Program-made: the position numbers and the translations under genes | Notes under the pieces: model-generated | The model's input: the letters and a program-made list of their open reading frames with translations, nothing else | The model's database searches: none | Told to the model about the DNA's origin: nothing | Shown here: one piece after another, positions 23,481 through 35,029 of the stretch | Layout of the letters: each line of letters begins with the position of its first letter | How positions within the stretch are numbered: position 1 is the first letter of the stretch | Assembly (NCBI RefSeq): GCF_002776525.5 | Contig: NC_045436.1 | Location: 96,133,758 to 96,197,757, forward strand | Direction: 5' to 3' | Length of the DNA: 64,000 nt | From: Piliocolobus tephrosceles | Lineage: Eukaryota; Chordata; Mammalia; Primates; Cercopithecidae

Positions 23481-24262
23481 TATGTAAGCTCTATTCTTCT
23501 AAACTAGTTAAAGTTTATTTTATGACCCATAATGTACTCTATTTGGGGCAATGTTCCATGTGAGCTTAAGAAGAATGTGAATTCTGCTGTTTTGGGGTGG
23601 AGTATCCTATAAATGTCAATTACATCCAAATGACTGATGGTGTTGTTCAGTTCAACTATATTTTTGCTAATGTGTGCTTAATGAATCTATTAAATACTAA
23701 AAGAGGGGTGTTAAAGTCTTCAGCTGTGATCATGCACTTCCCTGTCTCTTCTTGCCTTTCAATCACTTTTGATTCAAATGTTTTGATGCTTTGTTCTTAG
23801 ATACCTATACATTAACAATTGTTATATCTTTGTGGAGAATTGATTTCTTAATAATTATGTAATGCCCTCTTTCGTTCCTGATAATTTTCCTTGTTGTGAA
23901 GTCTGCTTTGTCTGAAATTAATACACCTATGCTAGCTTTCTGTTGATTTGTGTTAGCATGATATAATCTTTACCATTGCTTTACTTTTAACCTGTATCTT
24001 GATATTTACAGTAGGTTTCTAAGACAATAAACAGTTGGATTTAAAAAAAATTCTCTGAAAATTTGTTTTAATTAATATATTTTGATCATTCACATGTAAA
24101 GTGATTACTGGTATAGCTGTATTAATATCTAAGTGTCCATAACTTTTCTAGTCGTAATACTTGTTCCTTTTCTTCTTTTTTTTAAACATGTCTTCTTTTT
24201 CTGTCTTCTCTGTTTTTAATTGAGTATTTTATACAATTTCATAGTCTCTTCCTCTTAGCATA

Positions 24263-24450
24263 TTAAGTCCTCACTTAATATCACTGATATGCTATTGGAA
24301 ACAGTGACTTTAATTGAAGCAATTTTTTTCTCATCAATGTTATAAGAAAAAAAGTGAACAAGATGATATTATTCCAGAAACTGTTGTATTCCATTGTACT
24401 TAAAGTCACTATTTCTAAGAACTTATTGATGGTATTAAATGAGAACTTAT
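24263..24450. mobile_element. Palindromic MITE-like DNA transposon (Tigger-like?)
   Basis: About 188 bp with long terminal inverted repeats. The left arm TTAAGTCCTCACTTAATATCACTGAT...AACAGTGACTTTAA pairs with the right arm TTAAAGTCACTATTTC...ATGGTATTAAATGAGAACTTA. It interrupts L1M sequence that continues on both sides. TTA at each edge is compatible with a TA target. The CCTCACTTAA...GTGACTTTAA text resembles non-autonomous Tigger elements; I cannot name it firmly. Confidence 0.6.
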
Positions 24451-24747
24451 TATACATATCTTAAAATATATATTAGTAGTTAGCCTAGAGTTTGCAGCAT
24501 ACAATGAAAAATTCTGTAATTTAATTTTCAAATAACATTATACCACTTCATAGATAACACAGGTACTTTAAAATAGAATAGTCCCAATTCTTCCCTCTTA
24601 TCCTTCATAATAATGCTGTCACTCACTTAACTTATCTATAAGCTACAATCACCAAATATATTATTGCTGTTATCTCTTTGAACACAGAGCCACTTACTAG
24701 TTCAATGAAGATTAAAAACAATGCATAATTTTATTTTACCTTGTATA

Positions 24748-25121
24748 TTAGTCCATTCTCACACTGCTAAAAATAACTACCTGAGACTGAGTAACTTATG
24801 AAGAAAAGAGGTCTAATTGACTCATAGTTCTGTAGGCTTAACAGAAAGCATGACTTACGGGTCTCAGGAAACTTAAAATCATGGCAGAAGGCAAACAAGA
24901 GGCAAAGCATTTCTTCTCATAGCAGCAGGAGAGAGTGAGTGAACGAGGAAGTGCCACACTTCTAAACCATCAGATATTGTGAGAGCACACACTGTCATGA
25001 GAACAGCATGGGAGAAATCTGCCCTTATAATAAAGTCACCTCCCACCAGGTCCTACCCTTGACATGGGGGAATTAAAATTCCACATGAAATTGGGGTGAG
25101 GTTATAAAGCCAAACCATATC
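24748..25121 (-). mobile_element. THE1/MST MaLR solo LTR
   Basis: Reversed LTR text: TATATTAGTCCATTCTCACACTGCTAAAAATAACTACC, GAGACTGAGTAACTTATGAAGAAAAGAGG, AAAATCATGGCAGAAGGCAAAC, CATGAGAACAGCATGGGAGAAATCTGCCC and AAAGCCAAACCATATCA. Complete in length, with no internal sequence, inside the older L1M. Confidence 0.92.
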
Positions 25122-25312
25122 ACCTTCATTTCTTCCTTCTCATATGCCCTTTTCTGCATGTATGCTAGAGTTTCTGATCTATGTCATTTAACATTTCTTA
25201 CAAATATTCTGTTTTGGAAAAATATTATTTTTTAATTTGTCTAAGTAAGCCTTAATAGTTTTCACAGTTAAGGAGAATTTCACTGGAAGTGGAATTTTAG
25301 ATTGGTCATTTT

Positions 25313-25370
25313 TTTTTTTTTTGGTTTTTGTTTTGTTTTGTTTTGTTTTGTTTTGTTTTGTTTTGTTTTC
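25313..25370. repeat. Poly-T and (GTTTT)n microsatellite
   Basis: T run followed by about nine GTTTT units; lies in reversed L1M sequence. The frame 25188-25379 on the minus strand (KTKQN repeats) is its translation. Confidence 0.95.
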
Positions 25371-26133
25371 AGTCAACACTTTAAATATTTCACTGACTCT
25401 CTTCTTGCTTTCCTGGTTTTGGAACAGAAAGGCAATGTAAGTTCATCCTTGCTCCTCCGTAAGTAAGGTCTTCCCATCCTAAGCTTCTGCCAATATTTTC
25501 TGTTTGAGTGTGTTTTAAGTTTGAGTATGACATTCACAGATGTAGATTTTTGTTACTTTTTTTGATGTTATTTATCCTGCTTGGGGCTTTCTGGGCTCCC
25601 TGGATCTGTGGTTTGGTGTCTGTCATTAATTTTAATTTTGGAAACTCTTCTGGCATTATTACTTCATGTATTTCTTCCGTTTCTTTCTCTTTCTTCTCCT
25701 ACAGTTATTTCTATTATGCATATGTCACACTTTTGGTGATTGTCCTACAGTTTTTTGCCATTCTCTTTCATTTTTTCCAATTATTATGTTTTCTTCTTTT
25801 TTTGAAAATGAAAGTCGTTATACTGTCAAGCTCGGTGACTCCTTCTTCAAGTATGTCTGGTCATCTGAAGATCCCACCAAAGGTGTTCTTTATTTCTATC
25901 AGTGTTTTTTATCTCTAATGTTTTCTTTTGATTTATCTTAGATTTTCCATCTATCTGCTTACATTACCCAAATATGCTTACGTGTTGTTTACTTTTTCTA
26001 TTAGAGACCTTAGCATAATAATAACTTTCATTTGAAAGCCCTTATCTAGTAATTTCAAATTACTGTTGTATCTGAATCAGGTCTGATGTATGCTTTGTTT
26101 CCCCAAACTTTATTCTTGTTTTTCAACATACCT

Positions 26134-26275
26134 AGAAACTGTTGGGTCCTAGATCACTACATGGGTGACAGAATCATTGATATCACAAATCTCAGCATTG
26201 CATCCATATTACAAACCTGCACATATTCTCCTTGAATATAAAATAAAAGTTGAAATTATTAAAAAAAAAAAAAAC
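26134..26275 (+). mobile_element. L1 3' terminus, very short
   Basis: Plus-strand L1 3' end: GATCACTACATGGGTGACAGAATC, CATATTACAAACCTGCACATATTCTCC, ATATAAAATAAAAGTTGAAATTATT, then A14 and AAC repeats. Strongly 5'-truncated, inserted in the reversed L1M. Confidence 0.85.
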
Positions 26276-26559
26276 AAACAAACAAATTGATCTGGTAATA
26301 GAAACTGAAGTAATTAGGGCTATAGTTTTATTTGAAGTTTCATTCTGATCTGGCTAGGAATGGGACTATATTTAATATTTGCTGCAGCGGTAGCTGCCAA
26401 AGCATTAAGTTTTTTCCTGTTTCATTATTTTTTATTTTAATATCTCAAAGAACTGCTTCTCAAATACAGTCTCTACATTATAAACCTCTGTTATAATCTA
26501 CTATTTGAAGCCCTGTTGTGATAGCGTTCAAGTGTTAGAAGTGTGAACCCAAACTTATC

Positions 26560-27468
26560 TGAGACAGGTCTCAATCAATTTAGAAAGTTTATTTTGCCCA
26601 AGGTTAAGGACATGACAATAACACAGCCTCAGGAGGTCCTGATGACATATGCCCAAAGTGGTCAGAGTACAGCTTGGTTTATACATTTTAGGGAGACATG
26701 ATACATCAATCAATATGTATAACATGTACAATGGTTTGGTCCAGAAAAGCAGGACAACTCAAAGAGGGAGCTTCTGAGTACAATGTTTACTATTCAGAAA
26801 ATAGGTACACTAGAAGCCCAAATCTCACCACTACACAATATGTCCATTTAACAAACATGCACATGTATCCCCTGATTCTCTAAACATATTTATAAATAAT
26901 AAATTAATAAATAAGTTCATTGACTACCAAATATTTCACTCCATTTGTCAATCTCTGGGTCACAGGCAGAGAAGTGACAAAAGATGGCATTCTTTTGCAT
27001 CTTTGGTCAGTCTTTCACTGAAGGCACAATTTACACATCTGGGGTGGGGGGCTGGAGGAATAGACGCTTATGCCCTACTCTGACTCAGTGAATCTGCCAG
27101 TGAATCTGCATTTTTACATAAACAATAGGGCAGATGAAGCAATCAGATATGTATTTGTCTCAGGTAAGCAGAGGGGTGACTGAGTTCTGTCCTTTGTCTC
27201 AGACCTATGACAATAAGCTATCAATTTACATCACTAGGGTGAAATTCAACAGAATTTTTTTATGGTAAAGATCTTGAGGCCCAGAAAGAATTTCCTTGCG
27301 GGCGAATTTTGAGGGAGGCATGTAGCTTTTATTTATTTATTTATTTTTATTTTTATTTTTGTAGCTATTAGGAATAAAAGGAGAGGCAGGTTTGCCTAAT
27401 GCAGTTCCCAGCTTGACTTTTCCCCTTGGCTTAGTGATTCTGTGGTCCTGAGATTTATTTTCCTTTCA
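26560..27468 (-). mobile_element. ERV1-type LTR carrying an inverted templated insert
   Basis: The left end TGAGACAGGTCTCAATCAATTTAGAAAGTTTATTTTGCCC and the right end GGTCCTGAGATTTATTTTCCTTTCA are the reversed 3' and 5' ends of an LTR with an AATAAA-type signal (AAAATAAACTTTC on the minus strand). CAGCCTCAGGAGGTCCTGATGACATATGCCC and ATACATTTTAGGGAGACATGATACATCAATC are LTR body. It is interrupted at 26780-26956 by a copy of an L1/flank junction and has a TTTA repeat at about 27331-27360. Family not named. Confidence 0.75.
26780..26956. repeat. Inverted duplicate, copy 1 (of 28196-28368)
   Basis: This 177-bp segment is the reverse complement of 28196-28368 with about six substitutions and two small indels by my alignment. 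It holds an L1 3' end (GGTACACTAGAAGCCCAAATCTCACC, CATGCACATGTATCCCCTGA), that L1's AT-rich tail and about 40 bp of non-L1 flank (TTCATTGACTACCAAATATTTCACTCC). It starts and stops without a poly-A end or target duplication. Confidence 0.9.
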
Positions 27469-28195
27469 GAGAGAGGAGAAATACTTTAAAACTTGTTATC
27501 TTGTAATTAAATCTTCTTCTTATTTTTGCTTAGTGGAGTTGTCCCTGTGCATTCTGATGCATTTCTTAGCTTATTAATATTTGTAAGGATGGCTGGAAGG
27601 CTGGAGGGGGCTAGAGTTGTCTATTGCACATTTTCTAGGTCAAATAAGGCTCTGGTAAGGTAGTTTCTCTTAGGGGCAGGATTTTGTTGGAGAAAGATCT
27701 TGTTATATTTTTAAATGATGACTTACTTTCGTGTTTCCCCTGCTTGAATCACAAGGGAATTTTTCTGCTTCAAACCACAAGAATCTTGTGAAGCTCCTGA
27801 AGGTAAAACTCATGAAAATGTGGGGATTCCCTGAAGACTGGGACCCCGGAAGCTTTTAACTCTAAAGCAGTCCACAGTCTCCAGCAATTCATCAGTACAG
27901 TTTAAATTTCAGTGTTTCTACCAGGTACTGTCTCCAGTGCCTTCTGCTCAGGATAAACTGATCTCAGCTGTGATTATATGTATTTGCCTGTCTATCAATT
28001 TTTCAGAGTGGACTTTCCTCTGTGACCTCAACTTTCTGATGGACCTAGGAAAAGTCAATGATTTTGAGTTTATTTAGGTTTAGTTGTTGCTGTTTTGTTT
28101 TGAGATCAAAAGTGATAACTTTCAAGCTTTTTATGCATTGGAACAGAAACAAAAGTATCCAATAAGTTTTTAATGGCTACCTTTTTTCTTATTTT

Positions 28196-28368
28196 AGAGA
28201 TTGACAAATGGAGTGAAATATTTGATAGTCAATGAACTTATTTATTCATTTATTATTTATTATGTTTAGAGAGTCAGGGGATACATGTGCATGTTGTTAA
28301 ATGGAAATATTGTGTAGTGGTGACATTTGGGCTTCTAGTGTACCTACTTTCTGAATAGTAAACATTGT
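28196..28368. repeat. Inverted duplicate, copy 2 (likely source)
   Basis: Spans the 3' junction of the large L1 that continues to the right: flank AGAGATTGACAAATGG...AATGAAC, tail TTATTTATTCATTTATTATTTATTATG, then L1 3' UTR. Because it is continuous with the L1 and its flank on both sides, it is probably the donor of the copy at 26780-26956. Confidence 0.85.
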
Positions 28369-28472
28369 TCCCAATAGATAATTTTTCAGCCCTCATCATC
28401 CTTATATCCTCACACAGTTTGTTGTCCCCAGTGTCTGTTTCTCCCTTCTGTATGTTGGTGTGTACCCATTGT

Positions 28473-28769
28473 TTAATTCTCACATATAAGTGAGAACATG
28501 AAGCATTTGATTTTCCCTTTTTTATGAATCATTTTACTTAGGATAATGGCCTCCAGCCTCATCCATGTTGCTGCAAAAAAGACCATTTCATTACTTTTTA
28601 TGGTTGCATAGTATTCTGTGGTGTATATATGCCACATTTTCCTTATCAAATCATCTGTTGGTGAACACTTAGGTTGATTGCATGATTTTGCTCTTATGAA
28701 TACTGCTGCAATAAACATACCAGTGCAGGTGGCTTTTTGATATAATGACTTATTTTCCTCTGGATACAT
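28473..28769 (-). pseudogene. L1 ORF2p C-terminal fragment
   Basis: The 98-codon frame reads KSCNQPKC, then MWHIYTTEYYATIKSNE and AATWMRLEAIILSK, the well-known C-terminal words of L1 ORF2p. It is part of the long L1 and separated from the rest by stops and frameshifts. Confidence 0.9.
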
Positions 28770-29089
28770 ACACAGTAGTGAGGCTGTCAGATCAAATAGT
28801 AGTCCTATTTTAAGTTCTTTGAGAAATCTCCATACATTTTTTCATAGATGTACTAATTTACATTCCCACTAAGAGTGTATAGTTGTTCTCTTTTCTCTAC
28901 ATCCTCCCCCAACATCTATTGTTTTTTGTCTTTTTAATAGCAGCCATTCTGACTCATGTGATATGTTATCTAATTTAGGTTGTAATTTGCATTTCTCTAA
29001 TTATTAGTGATGTTGAGCATTTTCTCTTATGATTATTGGCCATATGTATGTATTCCTTGAGAAATATCTGTTCATGTCCTTGGCCCACT

Positions 29090-29391
29090 TTTTTTTTTTT
29101 TTTTTTTTTTTTATGGAGTCTCACTCTGTCACTCAGGCTGGAGTGCAATGGTGCAATCTTGGCTCTCCACAACCTCTGCCTCCCAGGTTCAAGAGATTCT
29201 CCTGCCTCTGCCTCCCGAGTAGCTGGGATTACAGGCGCCTGCCACCATGCCAGGTTAATTTTTGTATTTTCAGTAGAGAGGAGGTTTCACCCTGTTGGCC
29301 AGGCTGGTCTTGAACTCCTGACCTCAGGTGATCCACCCACCTCAGCCTCCCAAAGTTCTGGATTTACATGCATGAGCCACCACGCCCAGCT
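29090..29391 (-). mobile_element. AluS inside the L1
   Basis: T-rich reversed tail, ATGGAGTCTCACTCTGTCACTCAGG, CACAACCTCTGCCTCCCAGG, TGACCTCAGGTGATCCACCC and ATGAGCCACCACGCCCAGC. GCCCACT at 29083-29089 and 29392-29398 is the target duplication; the L1 text continues across it. Confidence 0.94.
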
Positions 29392-29573
29392 GCCCACTAT
29401 TTAATAGGGATATTTTGGCTTCTTACATTGTCATTAAGCTGAATGCCTCGTACATTTGAGATATTAGTCCTTTATTAGATGAATAGATTGCAAGTATTTT
29501 CTCTCATTCTGTAAATTATCAGTTTATTGATTATTTCTTTTGTTGTGCAAAAGCTTTTTAGTTTAATTAAGTC

Positions 29574-29768
29574 CTACTTGTCTATTTTACCTTTTGTTGC
29601 ATTTGGTTTCAAGATTTTAGTCATAAATTCTCTTCTGAGGCCAATATCCAGATAAGTTTTTCCTAGACTTGCTTCTAGTATTTTTGTAGTTTCAGGTCTT
29701 ACATTTAAGTCTCTAATGTATCTTTGGTTAATTTTTGTATATGGTGGAAGATATGGGTCCAGACTCAT
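29574..29768 (-). pseudogene. L1 ORF2p fragment
   Basis: LDPYLPPYTKINQRYIRDL and NVRPETTKILEASLGKTYLD match the ORF2p segment following the reverse-transcriptase domain. One piece of the broken ORF2 in this L1. Confidence 0.88.
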
Positions 29769-30982
29769 TTTTTTGTGTGTAGCTGTCCAGTTTCCTCAAC
29801 ATCTTTACTGAATAAAATAACATTTTTTATTAAATAGACAAATAGGACTTAATTTGTATATTTTTGCTGACTTTGTCAAAGGTCAATTGTTTATAAGAAT
29901 ATGGCTTTATACCTGGGTTTTGCATTCGGTTCCTTTGATTAATCTGTCTATTTTTGTAACAGTAACATGCTGTTTTGGTTACCATTGCCCTGTAGTATAA
30001 TTTGAAGTCAGGTAATGTAATGCCTCTAACTTTGTTCTTTTTGCTTAAAATTGCTTTGGCTACAGGGGCTTTCTAAAAAAAACTAATATAAATTTTAGGT
30101 TTCTTATTTCTAATTCTGTGAAAAATTACAATAATTTTAAAGGAATTGTGTTAAATTTCTATATTGCTTTGGGTAATATTGTCATTGTTATTGATTTTTC
30201 CAATTCAAGGGCATGGAATGTTTTTCTAGTGTATCCATCTATGATTTGTTTGTGTCATCTATGATTTCTTAATCATGTTTTGCAGTTATCCTTGTAGAGA
30301 TTTTTCATGTTCTTGGTTAAATGTATTCATAAGCATTTTATTTTCTGTGGCTGTTGTAAATAGGATTGAGTTCTTGATTTAGTTTTCAGCTTGAATATTA
30401 TTGGTATATAGAAATGCTATTAATTTTTTACATTGATTTTATAATCTGAAACTTTACTTCAATAAGTTATCAAGTCTAAGGGTCTTTTGGAAGAGTCTTT
30501 AGGGTTTTCTAGGTACAAGATCACATCATCAATGAGCAGATTTAGTTTGACTTTCTCTTTTCCAATTTGGATGCCTTTTATTTCTTTTTCCTGCTTGATT
30601 ACTCTGGCTAGGACTTCCAGTACTGTGTTGCATAGGAGGGGTAAGAGTGGGCATTCTTGTTTTGTTCAAGTTCTTAGGAGAAATGCTTTCAACTTTTCCC
30701 CATTCAGGATAATGTTGGCTGTGGGTTTGTTTTATATGGCTCTTATTATTTTGAGGGATGTTCCTTGATGCTTAATTTGTTGACAGTTTTGGTAATAAAA
30801 GCATGATGGATTTTTTAAATGCTTTTTCTGCATTTATTGACTTGGTCATAAGTTTTTTGTTTTTAATGGTGTGGTTTATTCTTGTTTTTCCAGTTCCTTG
30901 TGGTGCAACATTAGGTTGTTAATTATAGCTTTTTCTAGCTCTTTGATATAGGCATTTAATATTACAAACTTTTCTATTAACA

Positions 30983-31315
30983 TTACTTTTGCTGTATCCC
31001 AGAGGTTATTTTTTTTATGTTTTGCTCTATTGTCATTTGCCTTTTTTTAAAAACTATTTCTGCCTTAATTTTGTTATTTACCCAGAGATCATTCAAGAGT
31101 AAGTTTTCTGATTTCCATATATTTGTTTGAGAGTTCCTCAGGGTATTAATTTCTAATTTTATACCACTGTGGTTAGAGAAGATAATTGATATGATTTCAG
31201 TTGTTTTAAATATAAAGAGGCATGCTTTATCACCAAGAATATGGTCTATTTCAAAAAATGCTCCATGCATAGATGAGAAAAATGTATATTTTATGGTTGC
31301 TGGGTAGAAAAACAA
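30983..31315 (-). pseudogene. L1 ORF2p endonuclease-to-RT linker fragment
   Basis: 110-codon frame with LEINTLRNSQTNIWKSENLL and NDLWVNNKIKAEI, the conserved words that follow the endonuclease domain. Upstream, DHILGDKACL is the degraded end of the endonuclease domain. No intact catalytic residues can be assembled. Confidence 0.85.
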
Positions 31316-33309
31316 TCACAGAACATACATGCTATGACGTAAATGCCTCTTAGGTCCATTTATTTTAGAGTCCAATTTAAGTCCAGGGTTTCTTTGTTGA
31401 TTTTCAGCATTGATGATCTTTCTAGTACTGTCAGTGGGGTGTTGAAGTTCCCCAATATTATTTTACTGTTGTCTGTCTCTTTTCTTAGGTGTAGCAGTAT
31501 TATTTTATGAATCTTTGTGTACTAGTGTTAGTTACATATATACTTATGGTTATTATATCTTCTTGAATTGAATCCTTTATCATTTTATAGCGACCTTCTT
31601 TATCTTTTTTCACTGGTGATTTAAAGAATGTTTTATCTAATATATGTATAGCTAATCCTGCTTTTTAAAAAAAATTGTGTGGTATATCTTTTTCTACCTC
31701 TTTATTTTAAGTCTTTGAAAATCTTTACTGATTAGTAAAGTTTCTTGTAGGCCACAAATTGTTGGATCTTGTTTTTTAAATCCAATTTGGCAATTTATAT
31801 CATTTAAGTGGACTACTTAGGCTATTTATGTTCAAAGTTAATATTGATATGTGAAGTTTTGTTTCTGTCATAATGTCAATTGTTACCTGTTGCTTTGCAG
31901 TCTTAATTGTGTAATTAATTTATGGGAGCTTTGTGCTTTCATGCGCTTTTATGATGGTAAGTATCTTCCTTTCATTTTCATGTTTAGAACTCCTTTGATC
32001 ATTTCTTGGTGGTGAATTCCCTTAGTTTTTGCTTGTCTGAGGGATACTTTATTTCTCCTTTATTTATTAGGCTTAGTTTGGCAAGACACAAAATTCTTAG
32101 TTGGCATTTATTTTTTCTTTAAGTAGGCTGAAAATAGGCCCTCATTTTCTAACGGCTTGTAAGGTTTCTGCTGAGAAGTCCACATTTAGCCTAAGGAGAT
32201 TTCCTTTATAAGTAATTAGATGGTTCCCTTTTGCTGCTTAAAGATTTTTTTTTTTTTACTTTATGTTTACTTTGGATAGTCTGACTTTATGCCTTGCTGA
32301 GTTTTCTCTTGCAGAGTATCTGTCAGGCATTCTCTGTGCTGCTTTTCTCTTTCTGTCTAATTCTCTATCTAGACCTGGGATATTTTCCTGAATTGTTCCA
32401 TCGAATACATTTTCAAAGCTTTTTAATTTTTCTTCTTCCCCCTTAGAAGTGATTATAACCTTCAGGTTTGGTCACTTTACACAATTCTATACCTCTTCAA
32501 GTTTGTGTTCATTTCTTATTCTTTATATAAATATGAATATAAACATATATATATATATATAGAAAAGGATCAGTCTTCAAGCTCTGGTATTCTTTCTTCT
32601 TTTGGTCTAGTGTATTGTTAAAGTTTGCAACTACTTTTTATTAATTTACTCAATGAATTTTTCATTCCCAGAAGTTGTGTTTCTTTAAAAAATATCTATT
32701 TATTTAGTAAATACTGTGTTCATATTATAAGTTTTTTTGTTTTGTTTTGTCTGTTTGTTTTCAACTTTCTCTTGGATCTCGTTGAATTTCCTTACAATCT
32801 GTATTTTGAATTCTTTACCTGTCATTTCAGAATTTTCACTTTGATTAGGATCCATTGTTAAGGAGCTAGTGTGATCCTGTAGGATGTCAAAACACTTTTT
32901 TGTGTGTGTGTATGTGAGTGTTGATATAGTTCTTGTGTTGATTCCTTCTCATCTGGAGAAGCTGTCACTTCTTATTTTTGATTTTACTATCATTTCAATA
33001 GGACTATATATATATATTTTTTCCTTTTCAGGGCGTGACTGTAATGTATGTTGTGTATTATTGCTTGGCTTTGATTCCAGATCCTTTCGGGGGCTGTGAG
33101 TCTGTATGAGTTCCTTCATTATAGATGGCTTCTGTGCAATAGCTTTCTCAAATGCTGATTGTAGCAGCAATGTATAGGGTGTATGAGTAGGTTCATTCTT
33201 TTTCTGTGAGACTAAGAGTGCAGAGATCTCAAAACGTTTATCTCATTCCCTAGCACTATGTTGTTCTGTCAGCAAGCTTTTTACTTAGTTGTACATTCTG
33301 ATCTCCAGA

Positions 33310-33323
33310 CCAGTAGGTGGCAC
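33310..33323 (+). promoter_or_regulatory. CTCF-like core motif in L1 5' region
   Basis: CCAGTAGGTGGCAC fits the CTCF core CCASYAGRKGGCRS at every position. It lies in the 5' part of the long L1. A motif match only; occupancy is not shown. Confidence 0.45.
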
Positions 33324-35029
33324 CCACCCTGACAGGGGTGGTGGTGGGAGCTCACAGTAAGATGTATCAAGTTCTCCATGGTGGTGGGAGATGGCTACAT
33401 CAACTACATGTCCTCGGCAGGCAGGAAGGCTATTAGCTTCCCTATCAGACCCCTGTTCCAGAACTTGTGACTTTCAGTTAAGATAGACACAGTCTATCCA
33501 CAGAAAACATCTGTCCTGTGGCTATTGATGAAACGGCCTCAGGTTAGAAACCTGTTCCCTCAGGCCAGCGCAGACAGCAGGCTCTGCTCTAGGAATACTA
33601 CTACTCCACATAGGGAGGGGATCATGGGCCTTGCCCCCTCATGGAAGCTTAGGCCAGCACAGCTTCAGTAGGGGTACAGCTGACCCCAACAGATCTGTAA
33701 ACACTGCTTCTAAGTGCACCCATGAAAAACCCCCTTGTGGAAACTGCCATGGCTGCATTTGTAGCAGTGGATGCAGGGACAGGAGAAGACTCTGTCTCCA
33801 CATTTGTTTCCTGCCACTGGCATTGCCTGTCTGCTTGGGAAGAACCCCACTCATCCCCTTCAGAGCCCAGCATTGTGCCTGCATCTTCACTGGAGCCACC
33901 ACAGTCACCTGCTCATAAGTGGAGGGCTCTTGGGCAGAGACGAGACCAAGGGGTGCTACGGTGTGCTGCATGGCTTTTTCCCCTAGGGACAGCTCATGCT
34001 GAGGGCTAGAACTCTGGGAATCCCACACTCCCTGGGTGTCACTGCTCTCCCATGGTTGCCATGGTATGAGTGGGTTCTGGGGAATGTTTGAAGGAGGTCT
34101 AGTGATACACAGATACAAGGGCTGAGATTCCCTGAGCAAGATAGTGGCCCACAATGGATGCACAACCAGCATGGTTCCCACTGCCTCAGTTTGATTTGGA
34201 GGAGAGATCGAGAGAACTTGTGGGAGCTGGCTATTCAATGCTTTGCCTTCAAGTTCCCAAATAGTTGCCAACAGTGGTGCCTGGACTCACAAGGGCAGAG
34301 GGGCTCTTGACAGTCTGGCGATCAGCAGTCTGCTCTGGGGTGAGGGGAGCAAAGAAATACCTCCACCTATCTTTTCCATGGGTCTCCAGCTTCCTCCGGA
34401 GTCAATCTCTGCCAAACTCTTGCTGCATTCTTGCTTTATGTTCCAGCTTCTTCCTGTAAGTTCCTCAATTGGTTCTGGCAGTTTCCTTAGTATTTCACTT
34501 ATGCCATGATCATTCACCTGTAACTTTGTTTTCCTTTCTGAGAAAAGTCATCTAACGCCTTGAGTCAGCCATTTTCTGATGGCACCTTTGCTCTCCAGCT
34601 CTCTCCATCAGTGCCAGCATTGCCTGCCATCTGGCCTGTGAGTCTGGCCTTCTGCCAAAAGGTTCTAGTAGTTCAGAATAGGCTCTGAGGTTGAGTCAGT
34701 TCTTTACTTGTCTTCTATTTTCCTGTGAGGATTTGTTCTGTCTTGCTTTATGACTCTTCTTTCAGCTTCTCACTTAACTTTCCAAGTTTCATTTTCTTTA
34801 TTCTAATATTTATCTGAAAAGCCCCTTGCTCATGTATTTATGTGATATATTATACTTATGCATTTGGTATGAAATTACATTTACATATATTTGTAATATT
34901 TTCTGATTTGTTTTAAATTCATTATGCTATTATTTTTATAATCATCTCTTTTTATTATTATTGATTACAACATGAAATTTCTCAAAGTTGATTTTATTTT
35001 AAATGTGTTGCCAGCAAATGGAAATTCAG

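Larger units (their letters stand above)
16943..28165 (-). mobile_element. Old L1M element, near full length, split by later insertions
   Basis: Read left to right this is a reversed L1: 3' UTR (CCCACAGAATTTTCCCTGTTAACATCTTATATTAG near 17020), the ORF2 C-terminal region (ATGAATAAAGCTGCTATAAACATTTG, AAAGTGGCTACAACATTTTGCATTAC), ORF2 across 17900-19886, then 23481-24262 (ATGTTCCATGTGAGCTTAAGAAGAATGTG, CTGATAATTTTCCTTGTTGTGAAGTCTGC), ORF1/upstream text at 24451-26133, and 5' text at 26276-26555 and 27480-28165 (ACTGGGACCCCGGAAGCTTTTAACTC, TGACCTCAACTTTCTGATGGACCTAGG). Removing the inserts at 19887-23480, 24263-24450, 24748-25121, 26134-26275 and 26560-27468 leaves roughly 6 kb, close to a whole L1. 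No frame is intact. Confidence 0.8.
28262..34700 (-). mobile_element. L1MA/L1PB-type element, almost full length
   Basis: Reversed L1 from 3' UTR (GTGTAGTGGTGACATTTGGGCTTCTAGTGTACC) through ORF2 (28473 to about 31700), ORF1 and spacer (31700-33200) and a GC-richer 5' UTR (33300-34600; CACCACAGTCACCTGCTCATAAGTGG, TGGGAATCCCACACTCCCTGG). An AluS is inserted at 29090-29391. The open frames on both strands at 33631-34517 are 5' UTR translation, not genes. The exact 5' edge is uncertain, somewhere around 34570-34800. No intact frame. Confidence 0.85.

Noticed and set aside
25508..25918. 136-codon plus-strand frame with membrane-like segments
   Set aside because: Antisense of L1M; hydrophobic only because of T-richness.
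33639..34271. 210-codon open frame on the minus strand, with overlapping frames on the plus strand
   Set aside because: Lies in the GC-richer 5' UTR of the long L1; no domain, and long frames there occur on both strands.
28262..34700. Possibility that this L1 is active
   Set aside because: ORF2 is broken into short frames with many stops, and ORF1 has no recognisable frame.
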